A stretch of 64,000 nt of DNA from NCBI GenBank assembly GCA_033239005.1, contig BSQZ01000037.1, positions 4,875,001 through 4,939,000 of the forward strand. Reading direction: 5' to 3'. Under the pieces are notes generated by a model. That model saw only the letters and a program-made list of their open reading frames with translations. It was not told the origin of the DNA and did no database searches. Positions 28,183 to 41,989 of this stretch are shown one piece after another. How positions within the stretch are numbered: the first letter of the stretch is position 1; each line of letters begins with the position of its first letter. The translations under genes were made by a program, and so were the position numbers. The stretch comes from Lamellibrachia satsuma (taxonomy: Eukaryota; Annelida; Polychaeta; Sabellida; Siboglinidae).

Positions 28183-28515
28183 GCACCCTGTGACATGCCA
28201 TCAATATGTGTCTGTCTCTGTACCTCGGCCATCGTTGCCTGCTCCCATGAAACGTGTCCCCGCCCCTTTGCGTTTCCCTGTCTTCATGTGTCTCCTGTGT
28301 TTGTTTGCATACGTTTTAGTCCCTCTCCTTCACTGTATTTTGTCACGCCCCACACTTCCACCATTCCCTCCCACCTATATGCCAACCTCCCCAACTCCTT
28401 CACGTACGCTCTCCCAAAACCTGCTCCCGGTCTTCGTCCCTTCCCTCCGTCCTAGTTCTAGTTGTTTCCAGCACTCGGCAACGTTCTGTTAACTCACTAG
28501 TCTGTATGTGGTGTA
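28183..28515. other. No gene recognised
   Basis: C/T-rich continuation without clear periodicity. Confidence 0.4.
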
Positions 28516-28830
28516 CTACAATTTTATGGTGTTTCGAGGTCTCATTCGACTAGTCAGCCTTTTTACGAAAATTATCACCAAGCCGAACTTTATATTCTGG
28601 CAGTGAGGATGGCCACTGTCAGGATGCATTTCGTCCTCAATGGTTCTTTTACTTCCCCAATTAAATGAGACGGGACCGACATTATCATGGTCATCCGAGT
28701 CACGAGAGATACACAATCTCCAATGTTGAGAGCCAGGTTTTATACACCAAACATACTGATGCCTGGTCCGGGTATTGAACTCAGAACTCTGTAAAGTGGA
28801 TGTGATAACCACTACACTACCGAGCCTCTC
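28516..28830 (-). mobile_element. tRNA-derived SINE
   Basis: On the minus strand the 5-prime head (28830 down to about 28765) reads like a valine-type tRNA: an A-box region TAGTGTAGTGGTTATCAC, then TTTACAG, then a B-box-like GAGTTCAATACCCG. It is not a functional tRNA because the acceptor and anticodon arms do not pair properly. The body carries GATGACCATGATAATGTCGG, GTCCCGTCTC and a GTAAAAGAACC segment like conserved SINE core domains. The precise 3-prime end is uncertain. Confidence 0.65.
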
Positions 28831-30285
28831 TGAGTTCACCGAACGTCACAACACAGATGAAGTACTCTTTGAGTGCATTTTTACGACTGGTTCACCTACA
28901 CGACTACGTAACAATTTATTGCTCTGCGAGAAATCAGTCGTAAACAATGAAGTTTCTAGGCAATCAAATCTTTAAAAAATTGCCTGAAGCCTGAGAACAA
29001 AGGAGCTTCATCCGTGCGCGACGACGTCCATTAAGACAAAGGCGGACCGGCGTGCTCGTTGGCTCAAATGCTCTGTCAGGTTATGTTTTATCCCAGCTAG
29101 TATCAGGTCAGGAAACACATGCATTGTGCACTGGTGATTTGCAACAACCCCCAAAGCCGTTACATTAACAATGAGACCATCTGCCGGATCAAACGCCCCC
29201 TCCCCCGTACTATTCTGGCTGAAACAACGCTGTCCTATGTTTTTTCGTAAAGACAAATGTTTGAGCCATAAATGCAACGAAAACTACGTCGGAATATCCG
29301 ACAGCGGCGGCCATGTTTGTTAGCTTGACGGACCTAGTTGCTAGGTAAGCAGTCACTAGATGGATCCGTCAGTTATTCCGTGGCTTGACTAATTGGCAAT
29401 TGCGTTGTTGCTTCTCGGTAGAATCGTAACTAATCGAATGTTGTATGTGTAATGTTATCAGTAACTGCCAGCAAGGCATTGCTGCACTTGGAACACTGCT
29501 GTAAAGCACCACGACTTCCTTGTTGTTTATGAATATATATGATGACTATATAGGGAGGTCGAGTAACTACGGGTCTAAACGCCATATTGGTATTTCTGGT
29601 TCTTCTATAAAAGTGTTATTTTACGACACACACACGCAACATTACAGTACGAGTTCGCCAGAGTTGTTAGTACCGACTGACCTCGCTATCATTGTTAGTC
29701 ACACCGAAGACAAGCGCTTGTATTACAGTCGTAAACATCCGTACTTCCGCCACCCATCCTTCACATTAGGAACACAATCTAATGAGAGTTCGCGGTAAAT
29801 CGTGCGCGTGCCTGCGCGCCTTACTAGAATGAACAATGCGAATCACACCGAGTTACTCGTGTAAACAATCTAATCACCGACCCAGTCACTCGTAAACGTT
29901 GGACGCTCACGGCGGTGAGCGATACGCTGTCTTCGGCAGAAGCGGCCCGCTAAGGCCTAAGCCTACCCAAATGACTGTAACATCCGTTTATCGGTTTCTC
30001 TAAACTGCCGTTAACAAACTACGATCCGTGACAATGGTATCTATTAACCTTAAACGCTATTGCAGCGGCCGTCGAATCGATCAGGTCCTGCGGTTACTAC
30101 ATCAGCTGCCTTGTTGCTTCCAGTCCAGTACTCCGTGTCCGCCTTTCTGGGTTGTTTACTAAACATGCAGACGTCTGTATGACATCAATATACGTCTGTG
30201 TGAAATCAGTAGTTTGTGAAAACACGCGCTTGCATATTATGTTGCTATTCTCGATACAACGACGTGCAACTGCCGGGTCATATTG
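28831..30285. other. No gene recognised
   Basis: Only short frames without domains. Confidence 0.45.
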
Positions 30286-30288
30286 TAA

Positions 30289-30799
30289 AGCCCGCAGAAC
30301 ACTAGCCGATTTTTTGTCGCGGGACTGCAGATTTTTCATCGGGGTTAAATGTGTCAGGCCATCAGGTCGCAGCACAATAGGGGACAGACCACAGTAAAGA
30401 ATTGCATTGGTGGCCGTGTTTTGTCTGAGTAAAAGAATGTCAGATGGTGATTTTTTTTAATTACACATCTAAAATTACTGTGCCCTACATTCGTGCGTAA
30501 CACACCAGAAAGTCTAACTGAGGCATGGTCCCATTTGTCATCGTAGCCGTGGCACTGGGGGCCGTCATATTTACAATGACGTTTGTGCGCTTGACTTGCA
30601 TTCACGCTTCCTATTGGTCGCGACAATTTGTCGGAATCTGCAGCACACTAGCAGACAAGGCCCGTCAGGACGTCTTGAGATCTAGCACTGTCAGATATTT
30701 TCCGACAAGCCCCGATCTTGTCGGATTTCGCAGCACACTGGACGACAACTGAAGATTATTTGTTCCCCCGACGAAAAATCAGCTGGTGTGCTGCGGGCT
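30289..30799. mobile_element. MITE with Harbinger-like TAA duplication, carrying a nested MITE
   Basis: The left end AGCCCGCAGAACACTAGCCG and the reversed right end AGCCCGCAGCACACCAGCTG are inverted repeats that continue through GATTTTT-GTCG (about 31 bp). TAA lies outside each end (30286-30288 and 30800-30802), fitting PIF/Harbinger-type insertion. A family M MITE (30380-30532) lies within it. The interior also contains repeated GCAGCACACT..GACA motifs (30640 and 30730). Confidence 0.75.
30380..30532 (+). mobile_element. MITE family M, internally deleted copy
   Basis: It begins GGGGACAGACCACAGTAAAG and continues AATTGCATTGGTGGCC as in the copies at 43999 and 16723. After a large internal deletion it ends with the family block CCCTACATTCGTG and a GGTCCC end. 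TA precedes the left end. Confidence 0.6.
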
Positions 30800-30802
30800 T
30801 AA

Positions 30803-31220
30803 GAAAAACAGTTTTGATTGCGAACAATAACGGCATGGTTAACACAATATAACATTTCACCTTTCAAATAGGCTTTGTTCAAGCACTACAGGATGTGGCC
30901 ATCCGCTATACATTTGCCACCATTTTTTTTCTTCGGCTTCTCTCGTCTCGTCTCGTCTCGTCTCGTCTCGTCTCGTCTGTCTGCCTCTTGTTGTTTTCTT
31001 CTTTTTTGAGTTACCATTCAATTGTTCTAATGGATCACATGTTGTCTTGCAATTTCTCTATCTGACCTGCCCGTCTACACTTTGGTTTCGCGATATTTTA
31101 TTATATATCTTACTTTTGTTATCCTTCTGATGACGTCACGAGAGAATTTATGGTATAGTTTAAGATTCAGCATTTTCTTTCCATGGCCCTTTGTATTGAT
31201 CGTAACTAATGTTTATACTG
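30803..31220. other. No gene; (TCTCG)n at 30940-30978
   Basis: About eight tandem TCTCG units; the rest is unassigned. Confidence 0.6.
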
Positions 31221-31508
31221 TTTTGTCATTGACCATGTTTGGCATCCACGTGTTTTGTCATTGACCATGTTTGGCATCCACGTGTTTTGTCATTGACCAT
31301 GTTTGGCATCCACGTGTTTTGTCATTGACCATGTTTGGCATCCACGTGTTTTGTCATTGACCATGTTTGGCATCCACGTGTTTTGTCATTGACCATGTTT
31401 GGCATCCACGTGTTTTGTCATTGACCATGTTTGGCATCCACGTGTTTTGTCATTGACCATGTTTGGCATCCACGTGTTTTGTCATTGACCATGTTTGGCA
31501 TCCACATA
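31221..31508. repeat. 32-bp minisatellite, 9 units, each with CACGTG
   Basis: Nine nearly identical units of TTTTGTCATTGACCATGTTT then GGCATCCACGTG. The last unit diverges to CACATAG. All complete units carry the palindrome CACGTG, a binding core of bHLH factors, at a fixed 32-bp spacing. No promoter or exon is visible next to it. Confidence 0.96.
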
Positions 31509-31944
31509 GTTGGTTTGTCTGGTTGTCATCCTAGAATAATACAACATACAAAGCATTTATTGCATATTGTGTTATTGTATATAACGACACTAAATTCTTG
31601 GCGATACATTAGTAATATTGCTTGTTGGATAGTTAAATAGACAATAATTATATAGGTAACTGTTAAATTACAATCTATAATATTATCTCGGAAAGAATCA
31701 CGACTTTAATCAGCCATCTTCAAAATGGTGTGCGTCTGTAAAATATTCATGAACGAAAGTAGTATTGGTTAGGCAAGCCCTTCCGTTCCGGAGACAATAT
31801 CATAATGTTGCATATGTACATCATCGCGTTTACCTCAAGATAGGGTCGCTGACACGTAGAAATAAATAAAAATATAAAATATGTTCATCGGCGGAAGGCG
31901 TTTACTGATGCGTATTTGGGATTTAAAATTGTGTTATATCACGT
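31509..31944. other. No gene recognised
   Basis: AT-rich unassigned sequence before the inverted repeat. Confidence 0.45.
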
Positions 31945-32345
31945 CGCTCAATGCGCCAACAGGCGCTCATAGAATGCCAACTCGGCAACTTGGGAAATAT
32001 CGCGTTTGACGTATCTGTCTGTAACCGACAGGCAAATATGCGTAAGTGACAGCCGCAGGACAGACACATATCAATGCGCACATTCGAGATGGGAAGACTA
32101 AAGCAATCAATATTCACGTAATTAAACATTTCTCTGGCATTTTACGACAACCGTGACTACACGGGTTCATTGTGCACGAGCTGTAGCAGACCCCTCAGGA
32201 TGTCATTGCATATCACTGCTTTTCCATTGTGCACTTGTACGAGCTGTTTCCGGGAAACGTGAGTCGGGTTGTGAACGATGATACGTCTGACGCAGGTTGG
32301 TGTAACTGAACCGTACACTTTATTTGAAATCTTTCTCGACCAAAG
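31945..32345 (-). repeat. Left arm of a large inverted repeat
   Basis: Reverse-complementary to 32685-33085 with scattered differences. Matching landmarks are AACCTGCGTCAGACGTATCA, TGTCGGTTACAGACA and the CAAATAAAGTGT..GGTTCAGTTACACC block. The spacer (32346-32684) contains a GAC/ACG-rich tract. Confidence 0.85.
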
Positions 32346-32684
32346 AAGATACGCTCGACATTGAGTCTGTTTCAACCGGTGCTGCCCCTGACGACGAATG
32401 GGAACATGTTGACGACGGCGACCATAACGACTGCAGTCACATAGACGACGATATTATACAAACGATTACGACAATGATAACGACGACAATAAAACAAAAA
32501 CAATGTTAAAACAACAAGGATGACAACAAGACGAAGCTGACGACGGAAAAAACATAACGATACAAAGACGACTTCTAAGACCCACGAACATTTATTGAAC
32601 ACAGTCGAGCGCTCGAAGTAAGCCTATGTGTCATTGAGTTGGTAATTACGTCGGCTTATGCGCCGTTAGGGATTCGTGGAATGC

Positions 32685-33085
32685 CAACTTTGCTCGAGAA
32701 AGATTTGGTTTCAAATAAAGTGTGCGGTTCAGTTACACCAACCTGCGTCAGACGTATCATCGTTCATCCCCGGGTTACATTTCCCGGAAACAGTGCACAT
32801 TGGAAAAGCAATGGTACGCAGTGTCGTCCTGAGGGGTCGGCCAGAGCTCGTTCACAATAAACCCGTGTTGTCGCGGTCGTCGTAAAATGCCAGAAAATGT
32901 TTTAATTATGTGAATGTTGATTGCACCAGTGTTCCAATTCCAATTGTGCGCATTCATGTGTAAGTGTCTGTTCAGCGTCTGCCACTTACACATCTGTGTC
33001 TGTCGGTTACAGACATATGTGTCAACCGCGATATTTTCGCGAGTCGGCGCGGCCAGAACTCGCCACATTGTGGGACAGTACCAGT
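32685..33085 (+). repeat. Right arm of a large inverted repeat
   Basis: Partner of 31945-32345. It ends about 30 bp before the splice acceptor of the first visible potassium-channel exon (33113), so a transcript starting further left would contain both arms. Confidence 0.85.
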
Positions 33086-33112
33086 TTGTCAATGCCATTG
33101 TTGTCGTTGCAG

Positions 33113-36045
<2,933 letters not shown>

Positions 36046-36170
36046 CGACGGGCGATACTTTCGCGTCCCACGATATGGGCTAGATTTCCAGTTGGGAACG
36101 CTGCAGGATTGATTCGCTTTACGCAACTTCGGTTCACGCAACCGTGCGGAAGTTAATGTGATTTTACATT

Positions 36171-36468
36171 GCGCGCGTGTAAGTGGGCGCGCGTGTAAGT
36201 GGGTGCGCGTGTAAGTGGGTGCGCATGTAAGTGGGTGCGCGCGTGTAAGTGGGCGCGCGTGTAAGTGGGCGAGCGTGTAAGTGGGTGCACGTGTAAGTGG
36301 GTGCGCGTGTAAGTGGGTGCGCGCGTGTAAGTGGGTGCGCGTGTAAGTGGGTGTGCGTGTAAGTGGGTGCGCGCGTGTAAGTGGGTGCGCGCGTGTAAGT
36401 GGGCGCGCGTGTAAGTGGGTGCACGTGTAAGTGGGTGCGCGTGTAAGTGGGCGCGCGTGAGTGTAAAC
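36171..36468 (+). repeat. 16-18-bp minisatellite carrying 17 GTAAGT motifs, downstream of the channel stop codon
   Basis: The unit is GTGCGCGTGTAAGTGG with variants (18-bp units carry an extra CG). I count 17 GTAAGTGG copies. It begins about 125 bp after the stop at 36045, so it probably lies in the 3-prime UTR. On the minus strand it gives Thr-His-Leu-His-Ala frames, which are artefacts. Confidence 0.95.
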
Positions 36469-38290
36469 CAAACCAGGCGAACAACGCTGCACTTCGCAAG
36501 AACGTGTATATAAAGGAGTTGAATCTTATACGTCTTTCTCGATCGCGCACAAACCGACTTGTGCATTATCCGCGGTCCTACTATCATGTCTTTGTTCCCA
36601 AGAACGACGATTGTACAGACGCGGCAAGCATAGCGCGTTGTATCGCTTACTTGACAGAAAAGAAATCTTTGCAAAAGTGAAAGTACATTTTGCCCATATA
36701 TAAGTACACAACTCCTGTAAGGTCGAGTAAATGAAGAACCCGTTTACTTGTGAAACGTTGCTACTGATGATATCTGGAATCCAGAACTTTATATGCTATT
36801 GTTATTACAATTTATAGACGGTTCAGTGCTCGTGGTTACCATCAAACGTTCCTTGGCAACTGTTCTGTATCTTAGATCTCGGATTTCTTTGTAATGTACA
36901 TATATGTGTATGATAAGATTTTGCCTGTTCCTTTGCAATCGGCCTCGCTGCCTCCTTCAACATAAACACAGTTAACTGAACGGCTTACGTTGTTTAATTT
37001 AGAATCAGCCAAAAACGTTTAACATGTTTACTAGTATTTCGAGATGAATGCAATTGTTGGTGTTTCAGTTCAGAGACAATATTAGCTACTGCTACTGCTA
37101 CTGCTACTGATGCTGCTACTACTGCCGATATAACAGTGGTATATATACATTATTTTGACAACAGTCATATCGAATAATTACAGTATGGTACCTCATATAT
37201 ATCGTAAACGTGTAAGTACGTGACAGCGCGCGTGAATGCGTTGAACTTAATTGATATTGATATATTTAATTTATTAGGTAAAACTAGTACAGTGAGGTTA
37301 CCTATTTACAGTGAATTCTAGCATCTGGTACAGTTCATCGTCAAAACTTCATCTTCAAACTTCAGAGGAAGATTTCTTTCTTGTTGACATTTGCAATAAA
37401 GAAAGAAAGAAATAAAGAAGAAAGATGTTTATTTGACCCCATGTGCATAATAAACATTTTCTTCTTATTGGTTGTATACACACACACACAAATGCGCGTG
37501 CGTGAGTGCGTGCGTGCGCGCGTGCGTGCGTGCGTGCATTTATATGTAGTTGAACGAATGCGTGCATTGCTACATTCTAATCATGTGTGCATTTGCATAA
37601 GATCTTTGCAATAAACAATATCGGCATTGACCCACACAATTATCGGGTACATGACAGGTTTGCGGAATGGCATGGTTTAAACAGAGTAAACGAGACGTGT
37701 AATGGTGGAGACATCCAACGGGTTGGACGTCATCTATTTTAACATCACGTCATTATCACGGACCTACTATACGGGCACATTTCGAGACGACTCGCGGAGT
37801 TACAAGACAGTATCATTATTAATGCCAACTCACTGAATCCAGGTCGGGTACAATTCTTATTAACATATGTAGCCATCTATAGGAACCCTAGACCGGCACC
37901 TCCGAGGATATAGCCCTCCGTGGAAATTTATTAAAATCGCTCCGCTCAATGCAGAGGACTCCGCTTAACAGAATTACGGATAACAGAATCAGCGTCTTAG
38001 TTGAATGAAAATGGCCGGGACAGAATCGTTCTCTAACTCTGCTCGGTTAAACTGCGCCGCTTGGCAGAATCATGTCAGTCGGTTGGTAGAAGTAGATATA
38101 CACGACAAACGATACACTCTGGCGCTAAATAACAGGTTTTCCTGGAAAACCCAAAGCTTTTTGATTATTGATAAGTGGATTTGACGTTGAAAAGAAACGC
38201 TGCGCAGGTTCCGTTCTAGATCAGTGAAACTGCGGTTTTGTTTCATTTTGTGTTATTTCTTGTATTTATGGCTGGTGCCAAGAGACGGTG
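36469..38290. other. No coding gene; possible channel 3-prime UTR with AATAAA sites
   Basis: AATAAA hexamers on the plus strand at about 37395-37400 and 37612 could end the channel transcript, but this is not proven. Short CTG/CTA (37085-37125) and GTGC (37496-37540) tracts occur. Confidence 0.4.
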
Positions 38291-38299
38291 TTGTCTGTC

Positions 38300-38490
38300 A
38301 CCCAGCCTGTTCATCTTTGATCAGTTTCAACTTGAAAAAAGACTTCTCTCTGCTACAATTACTAATGATCAAAGTCATATGTATGCGATGCCTTACTTCC
38401 ACATTGGGGAAAGCATCCCTGAGATTTCTCATCTCTTGATCAACACCTGCTACTGGCGAGACTTCGTGCTCTCGGTCATCTGTGAGAGTT
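38300..38490 (-). pseudogene. Possible hAT (ZMYM-like) transposase C-terminal relic
   Basis: The minus-strand translation contains DAFPNVEVRHRIHMTLII, then CSREKSFFKLKLIKDEQ. This resembles the hAT C-terminal dimerisation motif, whose usual pattern is FPNVxxALRIxLTxPVxxAS-ERSFSKLKLIK. Only about 60 residues survive and a stop follows. A plus-strand frame (38238-38552) covers the same bases but shows no family. Confidence 0.45.
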
Positions 38491-38594
38491 TCTGGCTAAT
38501 CAGGTCGATTATTATTATTACTAACAAAAATCCCATCCTCCGAACTTGGTAGTTCGTATGTGACTGTCACGATAACAATATTAAAAGACGCTAA

Positions 38595-38945
38595 CTTATC
38601 ACATGTTACTTGGTGCTGCCAGCATATTTACATTCACAGCTCGCTCCTGGAAGACAGCGAAGACTTCCAATTTACGTCTTGTTCCCAGTGTTAAGGCAAA
38701 TGTCTGCACCGACTCTGCGAAACTTACTTTCTGTTAGTGTTAAGTCTGTAGGAAATATAATAACATTTCACCGTGAACTAAAAACCCACCTGTTTAAACT
38801 TGCTTATCCTCCATTGCCCCTCAGTGAGTGTATTTATTTAGCCCTTAATATACATATCTTACAATACGTGAACGTAATGATTCAATACATGAACATATTA
38901 TCTAAAACATTATATACACCTTGTATGTCACAACTTTATTAGTTT
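38595..38945 (+). pseudogene. Non-LTR retrotransposon C-terminal fragment
   Basis: The frame 38610-38942 ends with MSAPTLRNLLSVSVKSVGN, TFHRELKTHLFKLAYPP. This is the pattern (SAPxLWNxLP...FKxxLKTHLF) found at the end of reverse-transcriptase ORFs of the L2/Crack/CR1 kind. The upstream portion is frameshifted and no RT domain is present. Confidence 0.55.
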
Positions 38946-39031
38946 TAAGCAAAATAAGAAGAAAAAACAGAAGAAAGAAAAGAAAAACGTTATTCCCGAT
39001 ATAAATTATTTTCTGGTCAGTTGTTGACAAC

Positions 39032-39138
<107 letters not shown>

Positions 39139-40212
39139 GTGTATTTATTGTGAATACATGTAGCAGTTTTGTATCAAACATTTCTCTTTATATGTTTGAA
39201 GAAAACTACGTTTAGAATAACTTAATGTATTTATCGTTTGCATGATTTCATTGGGTGTGCTGTTTGTTGTGCGAGGCATGTTGTATGTAACACATTTTGT
39301 GGCAAATTCATGTCTCGCACTGAAAGTTCTTATCTGACTTCTACTTCGTGTATATCTGTTTGTGGGTAGAATGGTAAATTTGTATTGTACTGTAATTGTA
39401 TTGTATTGTAATACAATACAATACAATATAAAAAAACTTATATTGCGCTAAAATCCTCGGGAAACCCAAGCTCGGCCGCGCACCAAAACAAAAGGGGTTA
39501 ATTGCGACGTGATACTGGCATTTGTAGTAACGTCTTAAGTCCGCCATACACATACCGATCCTTCAGTTGCCAACATGTTGGCGGCTACTTTTTCAGTTGA
39601 CAACTCAAGTGTAGTCGTTATGTGTATGTTCTCCACCAACAGTTGGCAAACATGTTTTGTGGACATCACATCTGGCATGTAAAAAACCGTCGGCCGACCG
39701 ATTGATAGATGGATAGTGACCAAGTATTTGTCGGCAGGCAAACTGAAAGCGACTAAAAATCGGTACGTGTATGGCGGCTTTACGACGCCTTCCGTTTCTG
39801 TTACGTAGTTTCGGACGAAAAAAGACGTGTGACGTTGTCAACAATTGTACGCAATTGTTCGCGTAGCGTCGCGGACAGTTTTGCGTAATAACTACACAGG
39901 GTAATACATGGGGTAATACGATTGTTCGTAGAAATGGTAATAGCGTGGTGAATAACGACACAATAAAACGGAGACGACCCGACTGAGGAGTCTTAGATGG
40001 AGGAGTTACAGAAGTATGACATAACGTACAAACATACACCTGCTCGATTATAATAACATTTTGTGGGATACAAGTATACCCCTTGTACCATGGTTAATCC
40101 AGCACTGCTGACGCCCTGGTCGTTTACTAACGCACCACAGACAATGTCACTTGATTGACAAGCAATTGCTTTTTCAAGTGATTCGCCCTGATTCTTTTCA
40201 TTCGATTGTATT
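39139..40212. other. No gene; dispersed repeat block near 39395-39500
   Basis: TATTGTATTGTAATACAATA at about 39400-39425 is a small palindrome. It is followed by CTTATATTGCGCTAAAATCC, which recurs in slightly different form at about 61240-61265, suggesting a SINE tail or similar dispersed family. No exon seen. Confidence 0.5.
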
Positions 40213-40935
40213 TTGTACACATGTTTGGTAAATAAAGTATTATTATCACAGTATACACCGATACAAACAAAGATGCTGCGAAACAACAGCCAAACAGCAG
40301 ACCCCATCACGATTGGAGGAAGGGACATTGAAGAGGTGACCGAGTTCACCTACCTTGGGGCTGAGGTGTCATCAGATGGAAACTCGATGTCTGAGATTAA
40401 GGCAAGGATTAGAAAGGCAAGAGGGGCATTTGCGGCACTGAACCATATATGGAAGACAAACAAGATCAGCAACAGAACAAAAATCTGCCTGTTCAAGAGC
40501 AACGTCCTGAGTGTGCTGCTATATGCGGCGGAATCATGGAAGGTCGCCAATGGCATATGCCAGATGCTGGAAGTTTTCCAAAACAAGTGCCTCAGGAAGA
40601 TACTGCGAATCTACTGGCCAAACAAAATCTCCAACACGGAACTCCATGAAAGAACAGGTATGCAGCCCATCTCTCTCGAGGTTAAACGCCGCAGATGAAA
40701 ATGGATCGGACACGTCTGCAGAATGACATCCATTCCAAGAGTGGCCATGCGCTGGACTCCTGGTGGCAAGAGAGCGAGGGGAGACCCAAGGAGACATGGA
40801 GGAGATCAGTAGAGCGGGAGATGAAGGCTCTCGGGTGGAGTTGGGGCCAGGTGACGAAGCTTGCAACGGACAGGCAACATTGGCGTTCTTTTGTGTCGGC
40901 CTTATGTATGATCCCGCACGAAGAGGATTAAGTAA
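40213..40935 (+). pseudogene. RTE-like retrotransposon 3-prime fragment
   Basis: The frame 40261-40697 reads FTYLGAEVSSDGN, KARGAFAALNHIWK, LLYAAESWKV, CLRKILRIYWPNKISNTEL, typical of the region after the RT domain in RTE-type elements. A second frame, 40695-40931, gives KETWRRSVEREMKALGWSWG and ends in CMIPHEED plus stop, as RTE ORFs commonly do. A frameshift at about 40695 separates the two. It ends in a short AAGTAAAGTAAG tail. Confidence 0.88.
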
Positions 40936-41224
40936 AGTAAGTACAACGATATGGTGTAATTCCTGTCTGTTTCAGCCGTCGGTCCATCGTTTAGTCTCGA
41001 CCAGCCCCACCAGTGCGAGTGCTTCCCGCTATAGATGTCCATCGACACACGCACCGGCGCTCGTCAAGTAAAAACCCTCGATGTTGTACAGAATTAAAAA
41101 TTGGCACGTGTGTGGTTAGCGACCGAAACGACAATTACAGGTGATTACATATTGCAACTTCGAAAATTTATCATAGTCCACGATCAACGCAGTTGTAAGC
41201 TGAGAGATTTATCTGCGGACATCT

Positions 41225-41645
41225 CCACTTAAATGTTCCTCCTCAATTCGATTTTTTCGCTAGTCTCATTTCAAATTCATGTCGCAAAATATCAAACCTA
41301 CCTAGTGTCCACTGCAACATTCTAGCTCGTTTGTGCAAGTTTTGTATGTAGTTTTTATGTGTGAAATCATCAGACAAATTATTAAATTAATTAATGTTTG
41401 GTCAAACATTAAGTGAAGTGAAAATGAAAACGTTGAAAACGCACGAATTTCAACCTTGGTAACGTTTCTTAACTTTGTCCTATGATCGGCGAGAGGATGG
41501 AAGTCACGCCCATGATCGGCATTGAATCGCACAGTATTTACCATTTTGGATATCCACTATCTTGAACTTTACCAGATCTAACGACTGCAGTCAATTCTTT
41601 GAATGATTTCAAAACAAATAGGCATTTTTTATTAAATAAACAGTT
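41225..41645 (+). repeat. Dispersed repeat family A, copy 3 (partial)
   Basis: Matches 2100-2465 along its length, for example TCGCTAGTCTCATTTCAAAT, TTTTGTATGTAGTTTTTATG, and CATTTTGGATATCCACTATC. The right-hand half of the family and the minisatellite are missing. Confidence 0.8.
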
Positions 41646-41989
41646 ATAATAAAACAGTTGTGGAGTCGAACAAACAACTGGTAGGCATGGCAACGCAAGT
41701 GTTGCTTACGACTTGTTACGTCATAGCATTTGCGCACTTGAGAGGCGTAAAATAGTTTCATACAAATATGGACGTTATCATGTTTGTAGTTACATTTTCA
41801 ATGCACAATTCTATCTACAATTGTAGGCAATTGAAATTGGCAGATTTCTTAATTATTATGATTGTAGTGATGTGATGCAAGGTTGTAATTAGTGTACAAC
41901 CTGAGAAAGTCTCCTCAACGCAAACTACACTGCACAAGACGTGTGATGGAACGCAGTAGAAGCGTTATCATGACATTTTTGGAGCATTT

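Noticed and set aside
27754..28455. 233-codon Pro/Ser/Cys-rich frame
   Set aside because: It is produced by the CCTGTCCGTC-type tandem repeat, and several overlapping frames are open because of low complexity.
28755..28830. Functional tRNA-Val gene
   Set aside because: The boxes are present, but the acceptor and anticodon stems do not pair and a SINE body follows.
28516..28839. 107-codon minus-strand frame as a gene
   Set aside because: It runs entirely through the tRNA-derived SINE.
31221..31508. 32-bp repeats considered as a CRISPR array
   Set aside because: Units are contiguous without variable spacers and no cas genes exist. This is a minisatellite.
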